Assembly: GCA_945859605.1 (NCBI GenBank)
Contig: OX243825.1
Span: 24,886,213-24,950,212, forward strand
Direction of reading: 5' to 3'
DNA length: 64,000 nt
Origin: Lumbricus rubellus
Lineage: Eukaryota; Annelida; Clitellata; Crassiclitellata; Lumbricidae
In this document: positions 1-34,670 of the stretch, piece after piece
How the letters are laid out: the number at the start of each line of letters is the position of its first letter
Numbering within the stretch: the first letter of the stretch is position 1
Translations under genes and position numbers: made by a program
The notes under the pieces: model-generated
What the model was told of the DNA's origin: nothing
Seen by the model: the letters and a program-made list of their open reading frames with translations, nothing else
Databases searched by the model: none

Positions 1-170
1 ATATAATTTCACAGAATAGAACACGTAACTATTTTCTACTACAAATTGTTTTATGTTTACGTCTATAACTAACATAAAACACTGTATTTTTAAAATTCAT
101 TTTTAACAATATTATATGCTTTTAGTTAGGCCTAATTAAATTTTAGCCTTGTTGCCCCTAATGTCCATCA

Positions 171-1305
171 ATGTCCTGCATGCGTGGTAGTTGTGTAGTA
201 AGTTAAGACCAGTGTACACTGCATGCTTGGTAGTTGTGTAGTAAGTTAAGACCAGTGTACACTGCATGCTTGGTAGTTGTGTAGTAAGTCAAGACCATTG
301 TACACTGCATGCGTGGTAGTTGTGTAAGTCAAGACCATTGTACACTGCATGCGTGGTAGTTGTGTAAGTCAAGACCATTGTACACTGCATGCTAGGTGGT
401 AGTTGTGTAAGTCAAGACCATTGTACACTGCATGCGTGGTAGTTGTGTAAGTCAAGACTATTGTACACAGCATGCGTGGTAGTTGTGTAAGTCAAGACCA
501 TTGTACACTGCATGCATGGTAGTTGTGTAAGTTAAGACCATTGTACACTGCATGCTAGGTGGTAGTTGTGTAAGTCAAGACCATTGTACACTGCATGCTA
601 GGTGGTAGTTGTGTAAGTCAAGACCATTGTACACTGCATGCGTGGTAGTTGTGTAGTAAGTCAAGACCATTGTACACTGCATGCGTGGTAGTTGTGTAGT
701 AAGTCAAGACCATTGTACACTGCATGCGTGGTAGTTGTGTAAGTCAAGACCATTGTACACTGCATGCGTGGTAGTTGTGTAGTAAGTCAAGACCATTGTA
801 CACTGCATGCGTGGTAGTTGTGTAGTAAGTCAAGACCATTGTACACTGCATGCGTGGTAGTTGTGTAGTAAGTCAAGACCATTGTACACTGCATGCGTGG
901 TAGTTGTGTAAGTCAAGACCATTGTACACTGCATGCTAGGTGGTAGTTGTGTAAGTCAAGACCATTGTACACTGCATGCTAGGTGGTAGTTGTGTAAGTC
1001 AAGACCATTGTACACTGCATGCGTGGTAGTTGTGTAGTAAGTCAAGACCATTGTACACTGCATGCGTGGTAGTTGTGTAGTAAGTCAAGACCATTGTACA
1101 CTGCATGCGTGGTAGTTGTGTAGTAAGTCAAGACCATTGTACACTGCATGCGTGGTAGTTGTGTAAGTCAAGACCATTGTACACTGCATGCTAGGTGGTA
1201 GTTGTGTAAGTCAAGACCATTGTACACTGCATGCTAGGTGGTAGTTGTGTAAGTCAAGACCATTGTACACTGCATGCGTGTTAGTTGTGTAGTAAGTCAA
1301 GACCA
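171..1305. repeat. 40-43 bp tandem array (minisatellite)
   Basis: About 25 head-to-tail copies of a unit built on the core gaccattgtacactgcatgc followed by ggtagttgtgtaag. Units differ by two indels: gcgtgg versus gctaggtgg, and gtgtaag versus gtgtagtaag. The order of variants repeats as a block of six units (about 255 bp) from roughly 745 to 1256. It lies in the presumed intron or 5' flank of the Jagged gene. No coding potential was seen. Confidence 0.95.
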
Positions 1306-1534
1306 TAATAATTGTACATTGTCTGTTCTTCAACTGTAGAGGTCGTTTACGCTGATAGTTGAAGCCAAACATCAGCCTTACAACGAACGACAACATCAGT
1401 CTACAGCAAGTAAGCGTGCCATCGATGCAGTGGCAATGCTATAGGCTAATAATAATTGTCTGATCATAGAAAGGTAAATGAGATCATTAGACTGTATGAA
1501 CTTAGTGTATGCATTGCCTACTCTGATAGTGTGA

Positions 1535-1755
1535 AGCACGGTGGCCGAGTGGTTAGAGCGGTCGGCCTGTAACGCAGAGAGTAGGCCTATGGGTTCGATC
1601 CCCGTCCGAGGCAGTTACTGTGTAGGGACCTTGAGCAAGCCCTTCACTCACAATTGCTCTGCAATACATTTGCAGTTGCACCGCCGAGGCGTGTGCACTT
1701 CTGAGATTTGTAAGGAGGGCAATATAAAATTTAAGTTGCATTGCATTGTGCTGTA
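1535..1755 (+). mobile_element. tRNA-derived SINE
   Basis: The 5' part has RNA polymerase III promoter boxes: box A-like tggccgagtggttagagcgg (leucine/serine-tRNA type) and box B ggttcgatcccc. It is followed by a conserved core, gggaccttgagcaagccc then ttcactcacaattgctc, that recurs in six other copies in the window and resembles the central domain of V-SINE/Meta-SINE families. This copy ends in a TGCATTG-rich tail rather than the usual tail of the other copies. A frame through it is incidental. Confidence 0.8.
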
Positions 1756-2302
1756 AGCCATTGTGCATGCATTGCTGAATGTGTGTGTATACAGCCTATT
1801 CATCTGGAATCTTTTGCTACTGAAAATTGATAAAAGCATGACCTGATGCTAGTAAACCATGGAAATCGGTGCGCACGCCGCGCACATCCGCTAGCATTGC
1901 TCGTGTGTCCGAGTAAATTTGTAGCAAAGACAATGACCCGGTAGACCCTACCATCAAATTTCATGGGGAAATTCATCGCGAAACAGGCAGCCATAGATGC
2001 ACCGTATTGCTTCAGTAATGACAACAAAAATATGATATATCTAGCGCTGTTCCGAGCACTTTATCAAAATCTAAACTAGTTCGACTTTTCAAGGCTAATA
2101 CTAGAATGAAATATCTTTAATTTGACGCATGAAGTTTTTATACATTCAAAAATTGGCGGCGTTACATCATACATGCATGCAAAGTTGGTTAATTTAAGCT
2201 AGTGTATCATCCTATAGCCTATGTATGAAACAGGTTTTGCATAAAATCTGTTGTTTTTATATATCATTTTGAAAATGACGTGTGCCATTTACGATGCTGC
2301 AG
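1756..2302. other. Non-coding stretch before the first visible Jagged exon
   Basis: Presumed intron. I see no convincing exon: frames on the minus strand here lack splice sites and family similarity. The last 50 bases lead to the acceptor atgctgcag at 2294-2302. Confidence 0.5.
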
Positions 2303-26400
<24,098 letters not shown>

Positions 26401-26421
26401 ACTATAAGCCTATTTCGCCTA

Positions 26422-26427
26422 AATAAA
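26422..26427 (+). terminator. Polyadenylation signal of Jagged
   Basis: AATAAA 22 bases after the stop codon. A very short 3' UTR would result. The next part of the region is TA microsatellite and a MITE. Confidence 0.55.
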
Positions 26428-26469
26428 ACAGCATTCGCGCTATGTTTAATTACCGGTATATACGCCTAC

Positions 26470-26509
<40 letters not shown>

Positions 26510-26514
26510 TATAT

Positions 26515-26722
26515 CAGTGGCGGTGCCAGGATTTAAGTTTTGGGGGGCTGAACTCGCGGTGGAAATTTTCCATTTTCATCGTCAAAATTTCTGATGACTT
26601 TATTTAGTCATTTGGCTCTTTCTTTCTTTTTTTTGGGGGGGGGCTAAGCATGGAAATATTTGATTTTTACATGGGAAAAACCGATAGCCTTTTGGGGGCT
26701 TAGCCCCCTAGCGCCGCTACTG
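26515..26722. mobile_element. hAT-type MITE, 208 bp
   Basis: Terminal repeats cagtggcggtgcc and gcgccgctactg with the 8-bp duplication TTATATAT (26507-26514 and 26723-26730), inserted in a TA-rich tract just after the Jagged gene. The interior has ggggggg and gcccccta runs. Confidence 0.88.
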
Positions 26723-27004
26723 TTATATATATAATTATATACACTCATGATGCTTACTTGAAAGCAGTTTATGGTGTACTTAGTTGGCATTGTCTCGTTA
26801 TAATTATTATTATTATTTCAATTTGCTGATGCTAGTCAAAAGTGTAAGCTTAGAGTAAGACGATCGAGTCTCAGTTGACCTCAAGCAACGTCTGCAGCTG
26901 TGGCAAGACACATAACATTATTTGATCAAGAAAAAAGCAACGCATTGGCTACTAACCATTAAATGGTCATAATAATAATAATTATGTCCTATATATCACT
27001 GTTG

Positions 27005-27140
27005 CTCCTTAGGCTACTTGTTGGTCTTCCCCTTGGGGTCCTGGGGCGACTTGATCGCGTCTTGCGCTCGGCTGCTCGCCTTGTTGGGCGGCTTCCTAAA
27101 TTTGCTCCTGTCTCTGCCTATATGCGTAGAGAGTGCTTCT
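27005..27140 (+). pseudogene. LINE reverse-transcriptase C-terminal fragment
   Basis: Translates as [20 protein letters not shown] and [16 protein letters not shown]. It is closest to the element at 53775-54260 in this window, and is truncated on both sides. Confidence 0.85.
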
Positions 27141-27254
27141 GAATAGCTCTGCTGCGAGAAGCACTTTATAAATGTTATATTAGGCCTAACAGATTTGATC
27201 GTACTTGCTATAGGCCTAGGTTTTTACGTCCAACGTTTGTCGATATCGCAATCG

Positions 27255-27811
27255 CTATATCCAAACTTCTAAAGCGCCACTCGAAAGCCAAGCGCGGGCA
27301 CCAGCTTATTCACTAGTGCTGCGTTTAGTCAAAAGGGTTGTTCGTTAAGAGTAGTCGAAAGGAGGTCCGAGTCCGATTGCCAGAGGATCAGCTAGGCTAT
27401 TAAGGCAAGTGTCGTCTGGCCGGGAATTGAAAGTTGGAGAGGATCAGATGAGGTAGAGTCAGAGTTCTTGAAGAGGTGTGATGGATATAGGAGCCTGAGA
27501 AAGGTGATGGCGTGTGTGGTTAGTAGGCGTAATGATGGTTGAGGAACTGAAAATGATCGGAATTCAAGAGGCAGCTCATTCCAAAGGCGTAGTGCTGTGC
27601 TGGATACTGGATATGAATCGTTAATTAAGGAGAAGTTGAGTGACCACCGGTCGAGATAGAGTGAGAGGAAGAGAGGCGGATGATCGGGTAAAACGGATCG
27701 ACTGGATGGTGAAGAGTTCGCGAAGATTATCTGGGCTGGGAGTATTGTAGGGTGTAGGCCTACTGTTGTACGGTAAGGAACTTTGAAGTGGATTCGTTCT
27801 GGGATTTTCAA
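27255..27811 (-). pseudogene. LINE 3'-part fragment
   Basis: A minus-strand frame (27811-27392) reads PYRTTVGLHPT, DRWSLNFSLINDSYPVSSTA and LRLWNELPLEFRS, the usual C-terminus of CR1/L2-like reverse-transcriptase proteins. The 3' untranslated part continues to about 27255. Confidence 0.7.
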
Positions 27812-28094
27812 CCAGTGGAGTGACAGTTCAACTCAGTGACTTGAGGATGTGGGTGGTGTGATGATGCTTGTGTGTTATGGTGACGGTTCTGCTCTGCATG
27901 GCTAGTGAGTCTTGGATGAGTTGTGGATTATGATACTTCCTTCTAAGAATGGACCTAGCTGGTCTTGTCCGACTAGCACAGACTAACTGCACAGTAGCGC
28001 TCATCTAGGCTATGGGAGTATGGGCCTATGGTAACTGGTCGAACATTTAAATTCTCTGACCACTTTATGTTCGCGTACGCAATATAGGATAGCC

Positions 28095-28310
28095 TATATG
28101 TGGAGCACGGTGGTGTATAGTGGGTAGGCCTATGTTCGTTGCCTTGCAGCCGGAGGGTTGCAGGAATCCACCTCAAGTCGCCGTGCAGGGATCGTGAGCA
28201 AGTCCTTCACTCGCAATTGCTCATGCGCTTCGGCGTCAAACTCCGATGCAATTCCGCGCTGCATTCGTGAGCGCCTCTGAGTAGGGGAGACCGGGGCTAT
28301 ATATAATTTA
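28095..28310 (+). mobile_element. tRNA-derived SINE, older copy
   Basis: Diverged head ggagcacggtggtgtatagt with a taggcctat insertion. Core gagcaagtccttcactcgc and aattgctc. Tail gagcgcctctgagtagggga. Confidence 0.85.
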
Positions 28311-29460
28311 AACTTTGTTGTAAATTAGCTGTTCCTCAGCACCTCAGTTTTCCTAAGACCAAGGGGGTTTAGTACTTCAATATGTTACACAGAAATTGGT
28401 CACAGTAGATTGTGTTAATATAGTTAATTAATTTTGTGAAATATTGGTGTTAGGGAATCTACTGGAATGTAACAAATAACCCGATAGTGGAGTTACATGT
28501 TACATTCCCAGGGGTTGCAATGTTACACAGGTAGAATTGACATTTGACAGAAAATGTAAAGTGATTATTAAACAGGAACTTCCCAATCAATATAAAAGAT
28601 TATTCAAATCTGATTAGGCCTAGCCTATGTAAAGTCTAAAGTTCTTCTTCTGAGACGGAAGTGGACTGTTAGTTGTTCAAAAAAACTTATAATTAAGGTA
28701 ATGGACAGTTGCTTGAAACGTAAGCAGTTGTTATGTGACAGTAATATTAGGCTATATTAGGCTATACTTAAAACTCAGTAGGCCTAAATGATAAACTTTG
28801 CATAGACTAAGTCACATTATACCGTAAGTGATTATAGGCTGGGCCCGCAGTTCGCAATCAACATATGAAAATTTTAAATTCAGTGTTGCCCGAACCCGGG
28901 CCCCTCCGTTACGCCCTATCGCCGTCGACATACTGTCAAATACAGATACAGATAAAATAAATTTGACTCATGTAGGCCTAACACTTTGTAATTATCATCC
29001 GTTTATACTTTGACTTGTATCACAATGCAGTATAATTATCAGTTTAAATTATTCATAAACACGAATATAAATATCAAGGTCATGTCAGAAATTTCCTGCA
29101 GTGATATGACTGATATAGGCTACCGATTCCACATGCAGTAAAATTAATTATAATCAACAGTAGGCTATAATAGGCTAAATCTACTAATTATACAGTAAAG
29201 TCATCACCTCTCAAGTCTCAACATTATTCTTAACTGAATGCAAAGCATACAAATAGTTACATCCAAATAATTATGACATCACTAAGACAAAGTCTAACTT
29301 AAAAGTCTGAGATCGTTCATAAAGGACGTCTGCATAATTTGGACCCATCCCTTTCACAACTGTAAAATAGTGTTGTCCTTATCTCCCTTACCTATGCGGA
29401 CGTCCGTAATTATTATGATTAGCAACAATTAGCTGAAAAAATTCGCTGTGTGGTAGGCAC
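28311..29460. other. Intergenic, no feature recognised
   Basis: AT-rich DNA with many aggcctat motifs. Short frames here have no family similarity. Confidence 0.6.
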
Positions 29461-30136
29461 TAAGGGCTGTCAACGGGTAGGCCTATAATAGCCCTAATAT
29501 AACCGGAGGCCCAGATGCCCGTTCGAACGACTGCACCTGGGCAGGTAAATCAATACCCGAATTTTTAACCCGGCAGATGAGGCACAATACTTTAAGCATA
29601 ATGCCCATTGCTTAATTATCGGGTACAGGTACGGTCCAATGAAGCCAAGGCGTGCGTGGTGACTGCATGTGAGCTAAGGCGTGTGTGTTGTGGTAGCAGA
29701 GGCACTGACGGTTCAAATATTGTTTGCGTGGAGGACATTATGGTATTTCAATAGGAACGCCACATTGGATCCCGAGTTTAAGGTCATCTTACGACTTACA
29801 TGGTAACAAAAGTCGAATTATTTTCAACAATTCTCAACGTTCGTGCACACTGTGGTCCGATGAATGCTAGCATTAAATCAAGAGGGCACAGTGGAGGGCC
29901 AGCTCCCCTCCCATGCCTGTAGTGAAATCTACCTCTGGGTGGTTGAGGGTCCGCTGACAGTGGAATGCCTCTCCCACACAGTCTATCCTGCATTGGCACT
30001 GACAGTTAGCTCAGCAGAGCACACCTATTGTCACGATAGGGATCAATAACAATAAAGGGGCTCACCCATTGAGTGTCGACACCTGCTCAGATTTAGGTCA
30101 GGCATCTGGGTTGCATTTACTAAACTTTTGACAGCC
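29461..30136. mobile_element. Possible degraded DNA element
   Basis: Imperfect inverted ends agggctgtcaacggg and ttttgacagcc, with a GC-richer interior (ggcccagatgcccg, ggagggccagctcccctccc). I could not define a clean target duplication, so the limits and class are uncertain. Confidence 0.3.
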
Positions 30137-30457
30137 AGAGGATTCTTAAATACTCATCAATCAATTTTTCCCTGCCAATACTTTTGCATATCAACTCTCC
30201 CACTTTTAAATGTCATTCTTACTACTGATATTCTAGTCCCTGTGCATTGTGCAAGCTGTTGATATAATTATGGTTATTGAGCCCTTCAATGGAAGATCAC
30301 TAATGCACCACCGACTGAAGTTGTTCAAGCATGCACTGAAAAAAAATGAAGTACATACACGTGTCAAATTCAGATATAGACATCCACATTGGTCATAACT
30401 CCTCCTTTTGTTCACATTCAGATGGTCCCTTCTTTCTCCCCTCATCATGGATATCCC

Positions 30458-32320
30458 TTATGGACAACACCTAGTAAAATAAGGAAGATCTTCTAACTTG
30501 GCTGGATAGTTCTCATACCACTGACGGCCTTCAAGATTGTTGCCTGTTAATTCACATTTCCACTTTCCATCAGGAAGATAAATTGATCTTGAATTCTGGC
30601 CAGGATCAAGGACTGGAGCTACTAAGACGTCATTACCCAAGAGAAATTCCGAGTCTATAGTTTGTGAAGTCTCATCGTCAGGAGCTACCCACCACAGAGG
30701 TCGAACAATTGGCGCTCCAGAAACGGTTGATTCTTTGGCAAGTGACAGAATAAGATCTGCATAAGTCTCATGCAATTTCAACATCTTGCGTGAGATCTCA
30801 ACAACTACTTCGTCATATTTCCAAGGTGGAATAGATATTTGCACACAGGGTAACAGCGCATTGGCTTCCATCCATCGGATGTACAGCTCACGATCAGGCA
30901 GACCGTGTTTGTATGCATTGCCTCCAACCATGTCAGGTAGCAAGAAAGGATAGCCAATGACACCAAAAGTGAGAGCATGAGGTATCAGTGTTTTCAAGCC
31001 ATTGTCGTAACCCCAACATGAGTCCTTATCCATCATTCTCACAAACACTGGAAGATGCTGAGTTTGAACACCGACACGAACTTCTTGTGCACGAAGATCT
31101 GAATCAATGCTATAGCACATTTCAGCATACAATTTGCTGTACTCATTTGGAGTTTCCATTGGAGTATGAGTAGTGAATCCTGATGGAAGCCAGTGAATTT
31201 CACCAGCATCAAATTTGTATGATGTCACACCATACTTTTCTGTCAGAGACTGTAGACAGCCCTTGAACCAAGCTACCGCAGCAGGATTGGTGACATCCAG
31301 GCTTTTGCCAACACCATTCCACCATGTTGTGTATCCTTTAAATGAAGAAGAAACCCAAAAGTTACGACGAGCTGCATGGGACATAGGACTGGCAAATGGA
31401 TGCACCCAAAGTGTCACACGAAACCCTTTTTCTTTAAGTTTCTCTATCATCTGACGAGGATTCAGGAACTTCTTCTTGTCAAACTCCAGGTCTCCATATC
31501 TCGGTGTCCAATCATCATCGATTTCCAGCTGGGCTGCTGAAAAGCCATGATTTAATATTTCATCAGCAAACTGAAGCACAATTTTCTGACTAATATTCTT
31601 CTTATAAATTGCCCAGGTGGACCAGATTGGATAGCGGAACATCTGTTCATCTGGAATTCCAAGAGGTTTTGACAGAATTTCTTTTGCAACAAAGTCATGC
31701 ACAGTTCTCATATTTTCCCCTTGTAAAATTGTGTAGCTTAACAAGAGTGACTTGTTGTAATGATTCTGATATGGCCATTCGTATTTCGATGATAATATCA
31801 ACTGCTGCTTACATGAACCGTTCAATCCAATAAACAGTGGAATGACTGGATCAATGAATAAGGCAACTCCTTTAGATGACAAGAAATACCTTTCTTGAAC
31901 CCCTCCGTAATCACCGTCTTTAAACGAATTTCCAGAAACAAACGGAATCACGTCCATGTTCATCTGCTCAATTGGCCATGTCTGCCTTCGAACATGTGCT
32001 CCACCATACCAATGAGAATCAGAAATGCAAAAAGAATCCCGCAGTTCCTTTGAGTTATGCGACAACCATTTGAGGTCATATCTGTGCTGAACGTCACCTG
32101 TTTTCGTATGATGTATAGAAAAGCGTCCAGTGCTTCCAATCTCTGCGTCCAAGATGTCGTCATTATTTGTATCAACAAATTTAACAATATCTGAAAACGT
32201 CATGCCAATCACACCTTGAAGAATCTTCTCTCCACCATTCGACATCACACTAAGCTTAATCACATGCTTCTCCAAATGAAGCTGTAGTGTATGGAACTTG
32301 ACAGATACAGCAGCTTCCAT
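30458..32320 (-). CDS. MYORG: MYORG-like glycoside hydrolase family 31 protein
   Basis: Uninterrupted 620-codon frame from ATG at 32320-32318 to TAA at 30460-30458, with an in-frame TAG close upstream. It is a GH31 (beta/alpha)8 enzyme. The nucleophile is Asp371 in YKFDAGE and the likely acid/base is Asp431 or Asp433 in VRMMDKDSCWG. Other family blocks are DSHWYGGAHVRRQTWPIE (101-118), PIWSTWAIYK (231-240), LEIDDDW (265-271), FRVTLWVHPFASP (300-312) and GYPFLLPDMVGGNAY (456-470). This pattern is that of MYORG (KIAA1161), an alpha-galactosidase-type enzyme of the secretory pathway in vertebrates. The frame is about 90 residues shorter than human MYORG and lacks a visible N-terminal membrane anchor or signal, so an upstream exon may be missing (an acceptor-like ttttag abuts the frame) or the protein is cytosolic. 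The single coding exon contrasts with its intron-rich neighbours, but the human coding region is also a single exon. Confidence 0.9.
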   Translation of the reverse strand: MEAAVSVKFHTLQLHLEKHVIKLSVMSNGGEKILQGVIGMTFSDIVKFVDTNNDDILDAEIGSTGRFSIHHTKTGDVQHRYDLKWLSHNSKELRDSFCISDSHWYGGAHVRRQTWPIEQMNMDVIPFVSGNSFKDGDYGGVQERYFLSSKGVALFIDPVIPLFIGLNGSCKQQLILSSKYEWPYQNHYNKSLLLSYTILQGENMRTVHDFVAKEILSKPLGIPDEQMFRYPIWSTWAIYKKNISQKIVLQFADEILNHGFSAAQLEIDDDWTPRYGDLEFDKKKFLNPRQMIEKLKEKGFRVTLWVHPFASPMSHAARRNFWVSSSFKGYTTWWNGVGKSLDVTNPAAVAWFKGCLQSLTEKYGVTSYKFDAGEIHWLPSGFTTHTPMETPNEYSKLYAEMCYSIDSDLRAQEVRVGVQTQHLPVFVRMMDKDSCWGYDNGLKTLIPHALTFGVIGYPFLLPDMVGGNAYKHGLPDRELYIRWMEANALLPCVQISIPPWKYDEVVVEISRKMLKLHETYADLILSLAKESTVSGAPIVRPLWWVAPDDETSQTIDSEFLLGNDVLVAPVLDPGQNSRSIYLPDGKWKCELTGNNLEGRQWYENYPAKLEDLPYFTRCCP

Positions 32321-32454
32321 CACCCTTGTCTAAAATATCCTATAAAGAAACAGACTAGGAAATCAATGTAATATATCTAACATCATAATTGTGAATTTAT
32401 ATAGAGTCACTTCAAGAGAAACTGAATTGCATTTAAAATTCTTTAAATATATCT

Positions 32455-32515
32455 GGCCAAGATATGGGCAAAAAACCTTAGAGGGGTACTTTTTATGGCC
32501 CACCATGTACATGTG
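32455..32515 (-). mobile_element. Solo end of the 24078-type DNA element
   Basis: ggccaagatatgggcaaaaa, ccttagaggggtactttt and tggcccaccatgta match the right end of the element at 24078-25242 with divergence. The rest of the element is absent. Confidence 0.6.
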
Positions 32516-32814
32516 CAAAATAAATGTCTAATCGTGATGTCCACATTAGCCTATTTATAACTCTGCATTATCCTATAGTTCGATAGTTCCACCCAAAGGC
32601 CGACCTGCACCTCAGAGCGGTGGGAGGGTGAACAGCCAAGTAGGGAAATGCTTCGTGAAGCTATGCCATCAGGGGAGAAGGCCTCGGCTCAAGGACCTCC
32701 TAGGGCCGCGTCACGCAAGGTGGACAGGCTCACCAAGAACCCTTAAACAGTGCTGGAAGGACCCCTAAGGGCGGAAGAGGTTAGATAGGACCAAATGGCC
32801 TCCTTACCCTACCA

Positions 32815-33690
32815 GGAGGTTAGGGTTCAGGTTAGACGTCGTGAGGGTCGGTTAGGACTCAGGTTAAACGTCGTGAGGGTCGGTTAGGACTCAGGTTAAA
32901 CGTCGTGAGGGTCGGTTAGGACTCAGGTTAGACGTCGTGAGGGTCGGTTAGGACTCAGGTTAGACGTCGTGGCAAAACTCCGAACGGCGGCCCCAAATTA
33001 TAACATTAAGTAAATCAACATGATGTGTCTTAATAGTGCGGTGTATTGGCTGGGCGTATAGAAACGGTGGATTGATGAAAAAACGCAAGTGAAATATAAG
33101 CTGGATGAAGGTATTTTTAGATTTGAAATAGAAGCTGGATTGATGAATTGAACGGTTCAGAAATAGAACCTGGATGATGGACATAATAAGTTAACTGGAA
33201 GATGGATTAATTAAAACGCTTGCGAAATGGATGCTGGATGAAGGGTCCTTATAGGTGAAATAGTAACTGGATTTATGAAAATTAAACTTGAGAAATGGAA
33301 ACTGGATTGTTGATTTCAGTTATGTATTTCAGCATGCATCCAGCTTTCATTTAAGCTGCAATGCCGTTTATCCAGCTTTCTTTTATCAAGCATCCATCAA
33401 TCTAACGGTTTTCATCAATCCACCTTCTATTTTACCACACATCATGTTTAAAGCCTTCTCAAGCGATAGCCTATCGATTTCTTTAATTTTATAATTTGGG
33501 ACCGCCGTTCCCACTTGTGTGACAATTACAACATTTGACGATATAGACTATATATTTTAATTTGGGACCGCCGTTCGGAGTTTTGCCGACGTCGTGAGGG
33601 TCGGTTAGGACTAAGATTAGACGTCGTGAGGGTCGGTTAGGACTCAGGTTAGACGTCGTGAGGGTCGGTTAGGGTTATAATTAGGGTTAG
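32815..33690 (+). repeat. 31-bp tandem array split by a transposon
   Basis: Copies of acgtcgtgagggtcggttag plus gactcaggtta occur at 32815-32970 and resume at 33588-33690 in the same register. The copies contain TTAGG/TTAGGG-like steps but are not telomere repeats. A related segment occurs inverted at 60455-60515 inside another MITE. Confidence 0.9.
32971..33587. mobile_element. hAT-type DNA element, 617 bp
   Basis: Terminal inverted repeats ggcaaaactccgaacggcgg and ccgccgttcggagttttgcc with the 8-bp duplication GACGTCGT (32963-32970 and 33588-33595). It is inserted into one unit of the 31-bp array. A second inward copy of the end occurs near 33497-33511. No transposase is seen. Confidence 0.9.
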
Positions 33691-34118
33691 TGTCGTCACT
33701 CTTTCCAAAAAAATTGAAAATATTACGTAAGATCTATTAATAGCGGTCCCCGATTGTGCAGTTTCGCCAAAACGTCTAGGCTACCAAACGAAATGCGTAA
33801 ATGGTTAAAAAATTACGAACTGAAGCCTTAATTAGGAACGACGTTTTGCGCCAAAAGTTGAGAATCAGTACATCATTAACGAACAACTGTGATCAAAATT
33901 ATCTAGCAGAAATAAACAAAAAGTAAGTGTCTGTTGTTAAACGTATAACATAGGCCTATAAAAGTGAACTCGTTAAAAACAATGCGTCGCGCCATCTAGC
34001 GTTGCGAAATCCAGACTCCAGAGTACATTATGATTATGACACCAAAGACCCGCAAAGGCCTTGTTCGTCGCCCGAAAATTTAGATTGGCATATTTCAGCT
34101 CGGCGTTGCAGGTGTAGG

Positions 34119-34144
34119 CCATCGACGTATATATACGTCGATGG
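34119..34144. repeat. Perfect 26-bp palindrome
   Basis: ccatcgacgtat and its exact inverse atacgtcgatgg with no spacer beyond at. It is flanked by 9-bp direct repeats ggtgtaggc at 34111-34119 and 34143-34151. Confidence 0.95.
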
Positions 34145-34449
34145 TGTAGGCATATAGGCCTAGACCTATAGGCCTACAGGTTTATGCGTCACAGAAGTCA
34201 ATTAGTAGGCCTATCTGACATTCACTGAAAAACTGGAAAAGGAGGAAAACCGCGTTGTGCTTCCCTAACTTCCCCAGTAAATAGGCTAAGTAAAAAAAAT
34301 GATGAGCGAGTTGTAGGGGTAACTATAATACCACAGGCTAAAGAAAGCGTAGATGTATAGGCCTATAGCCTAACTGCAGTAATAACGGCAGTAATTTCGA
34401 GTTTGCATAGTTTATATAAGGATCGGTAGCGCAATAGATAAGGCCTAAC

Positions 34450-34670
34450 GAGGGGCGCGGTGGTGTAGTGGGTATGTTCGTCGCCTTGCAAGTTATAGCC
34501 AGAGGGTTGCAGGTTCAATTCCACTTCGAGCCGCTGCGTTGGGACCTTGAGCAAATCCTTCACTCGCAATTACTCGATCTGGCGCTTCTGCGTGGAACTC
34601 TGATGTAGTGTCCGCGCTGTAGTCGGGAGCGCCTCTTTGTAACCGTGTTGCGGCTTGTCAGCCTGATTTC
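34450..34670 (+). mobile_element. tRNA-derived SINE with an alternative tail
   Basis: Head ggggcgcggtggtgtagtgg, box B-like ggttcaattcc, core gggaccttgagcaaatcc. After gggagcgcctcttt it changes to gtaaccgtgttgcggcttgt plus cagcctgatt, a tail also found inverted at 37405-37450. Confidence 0.85.

Noticed and set aside
171..1305. CRISPR-like array
   Set aside because: Repeats are directly adjacent with no unique spacers, and the DNA is plainly eukaryotic. The same holds for the 31-, 33-, 49- and 58-bp arrays.
1535..1620. Functional tRNA gene
   Set aside because: Boxes A and B are present, but the sequence continues into the SINE core and lacks a good acceptor stem, so it is a SINE head. The heads at 9541 and 53289 are rejected for the same reason.
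32815..33690. Possible interstitial telomere sequence
   Set aside because: The units contain ggttagg but the period is 31 bases with gacgtcgtgagggtc. It is not a run of TTAGGG or TTAGG.
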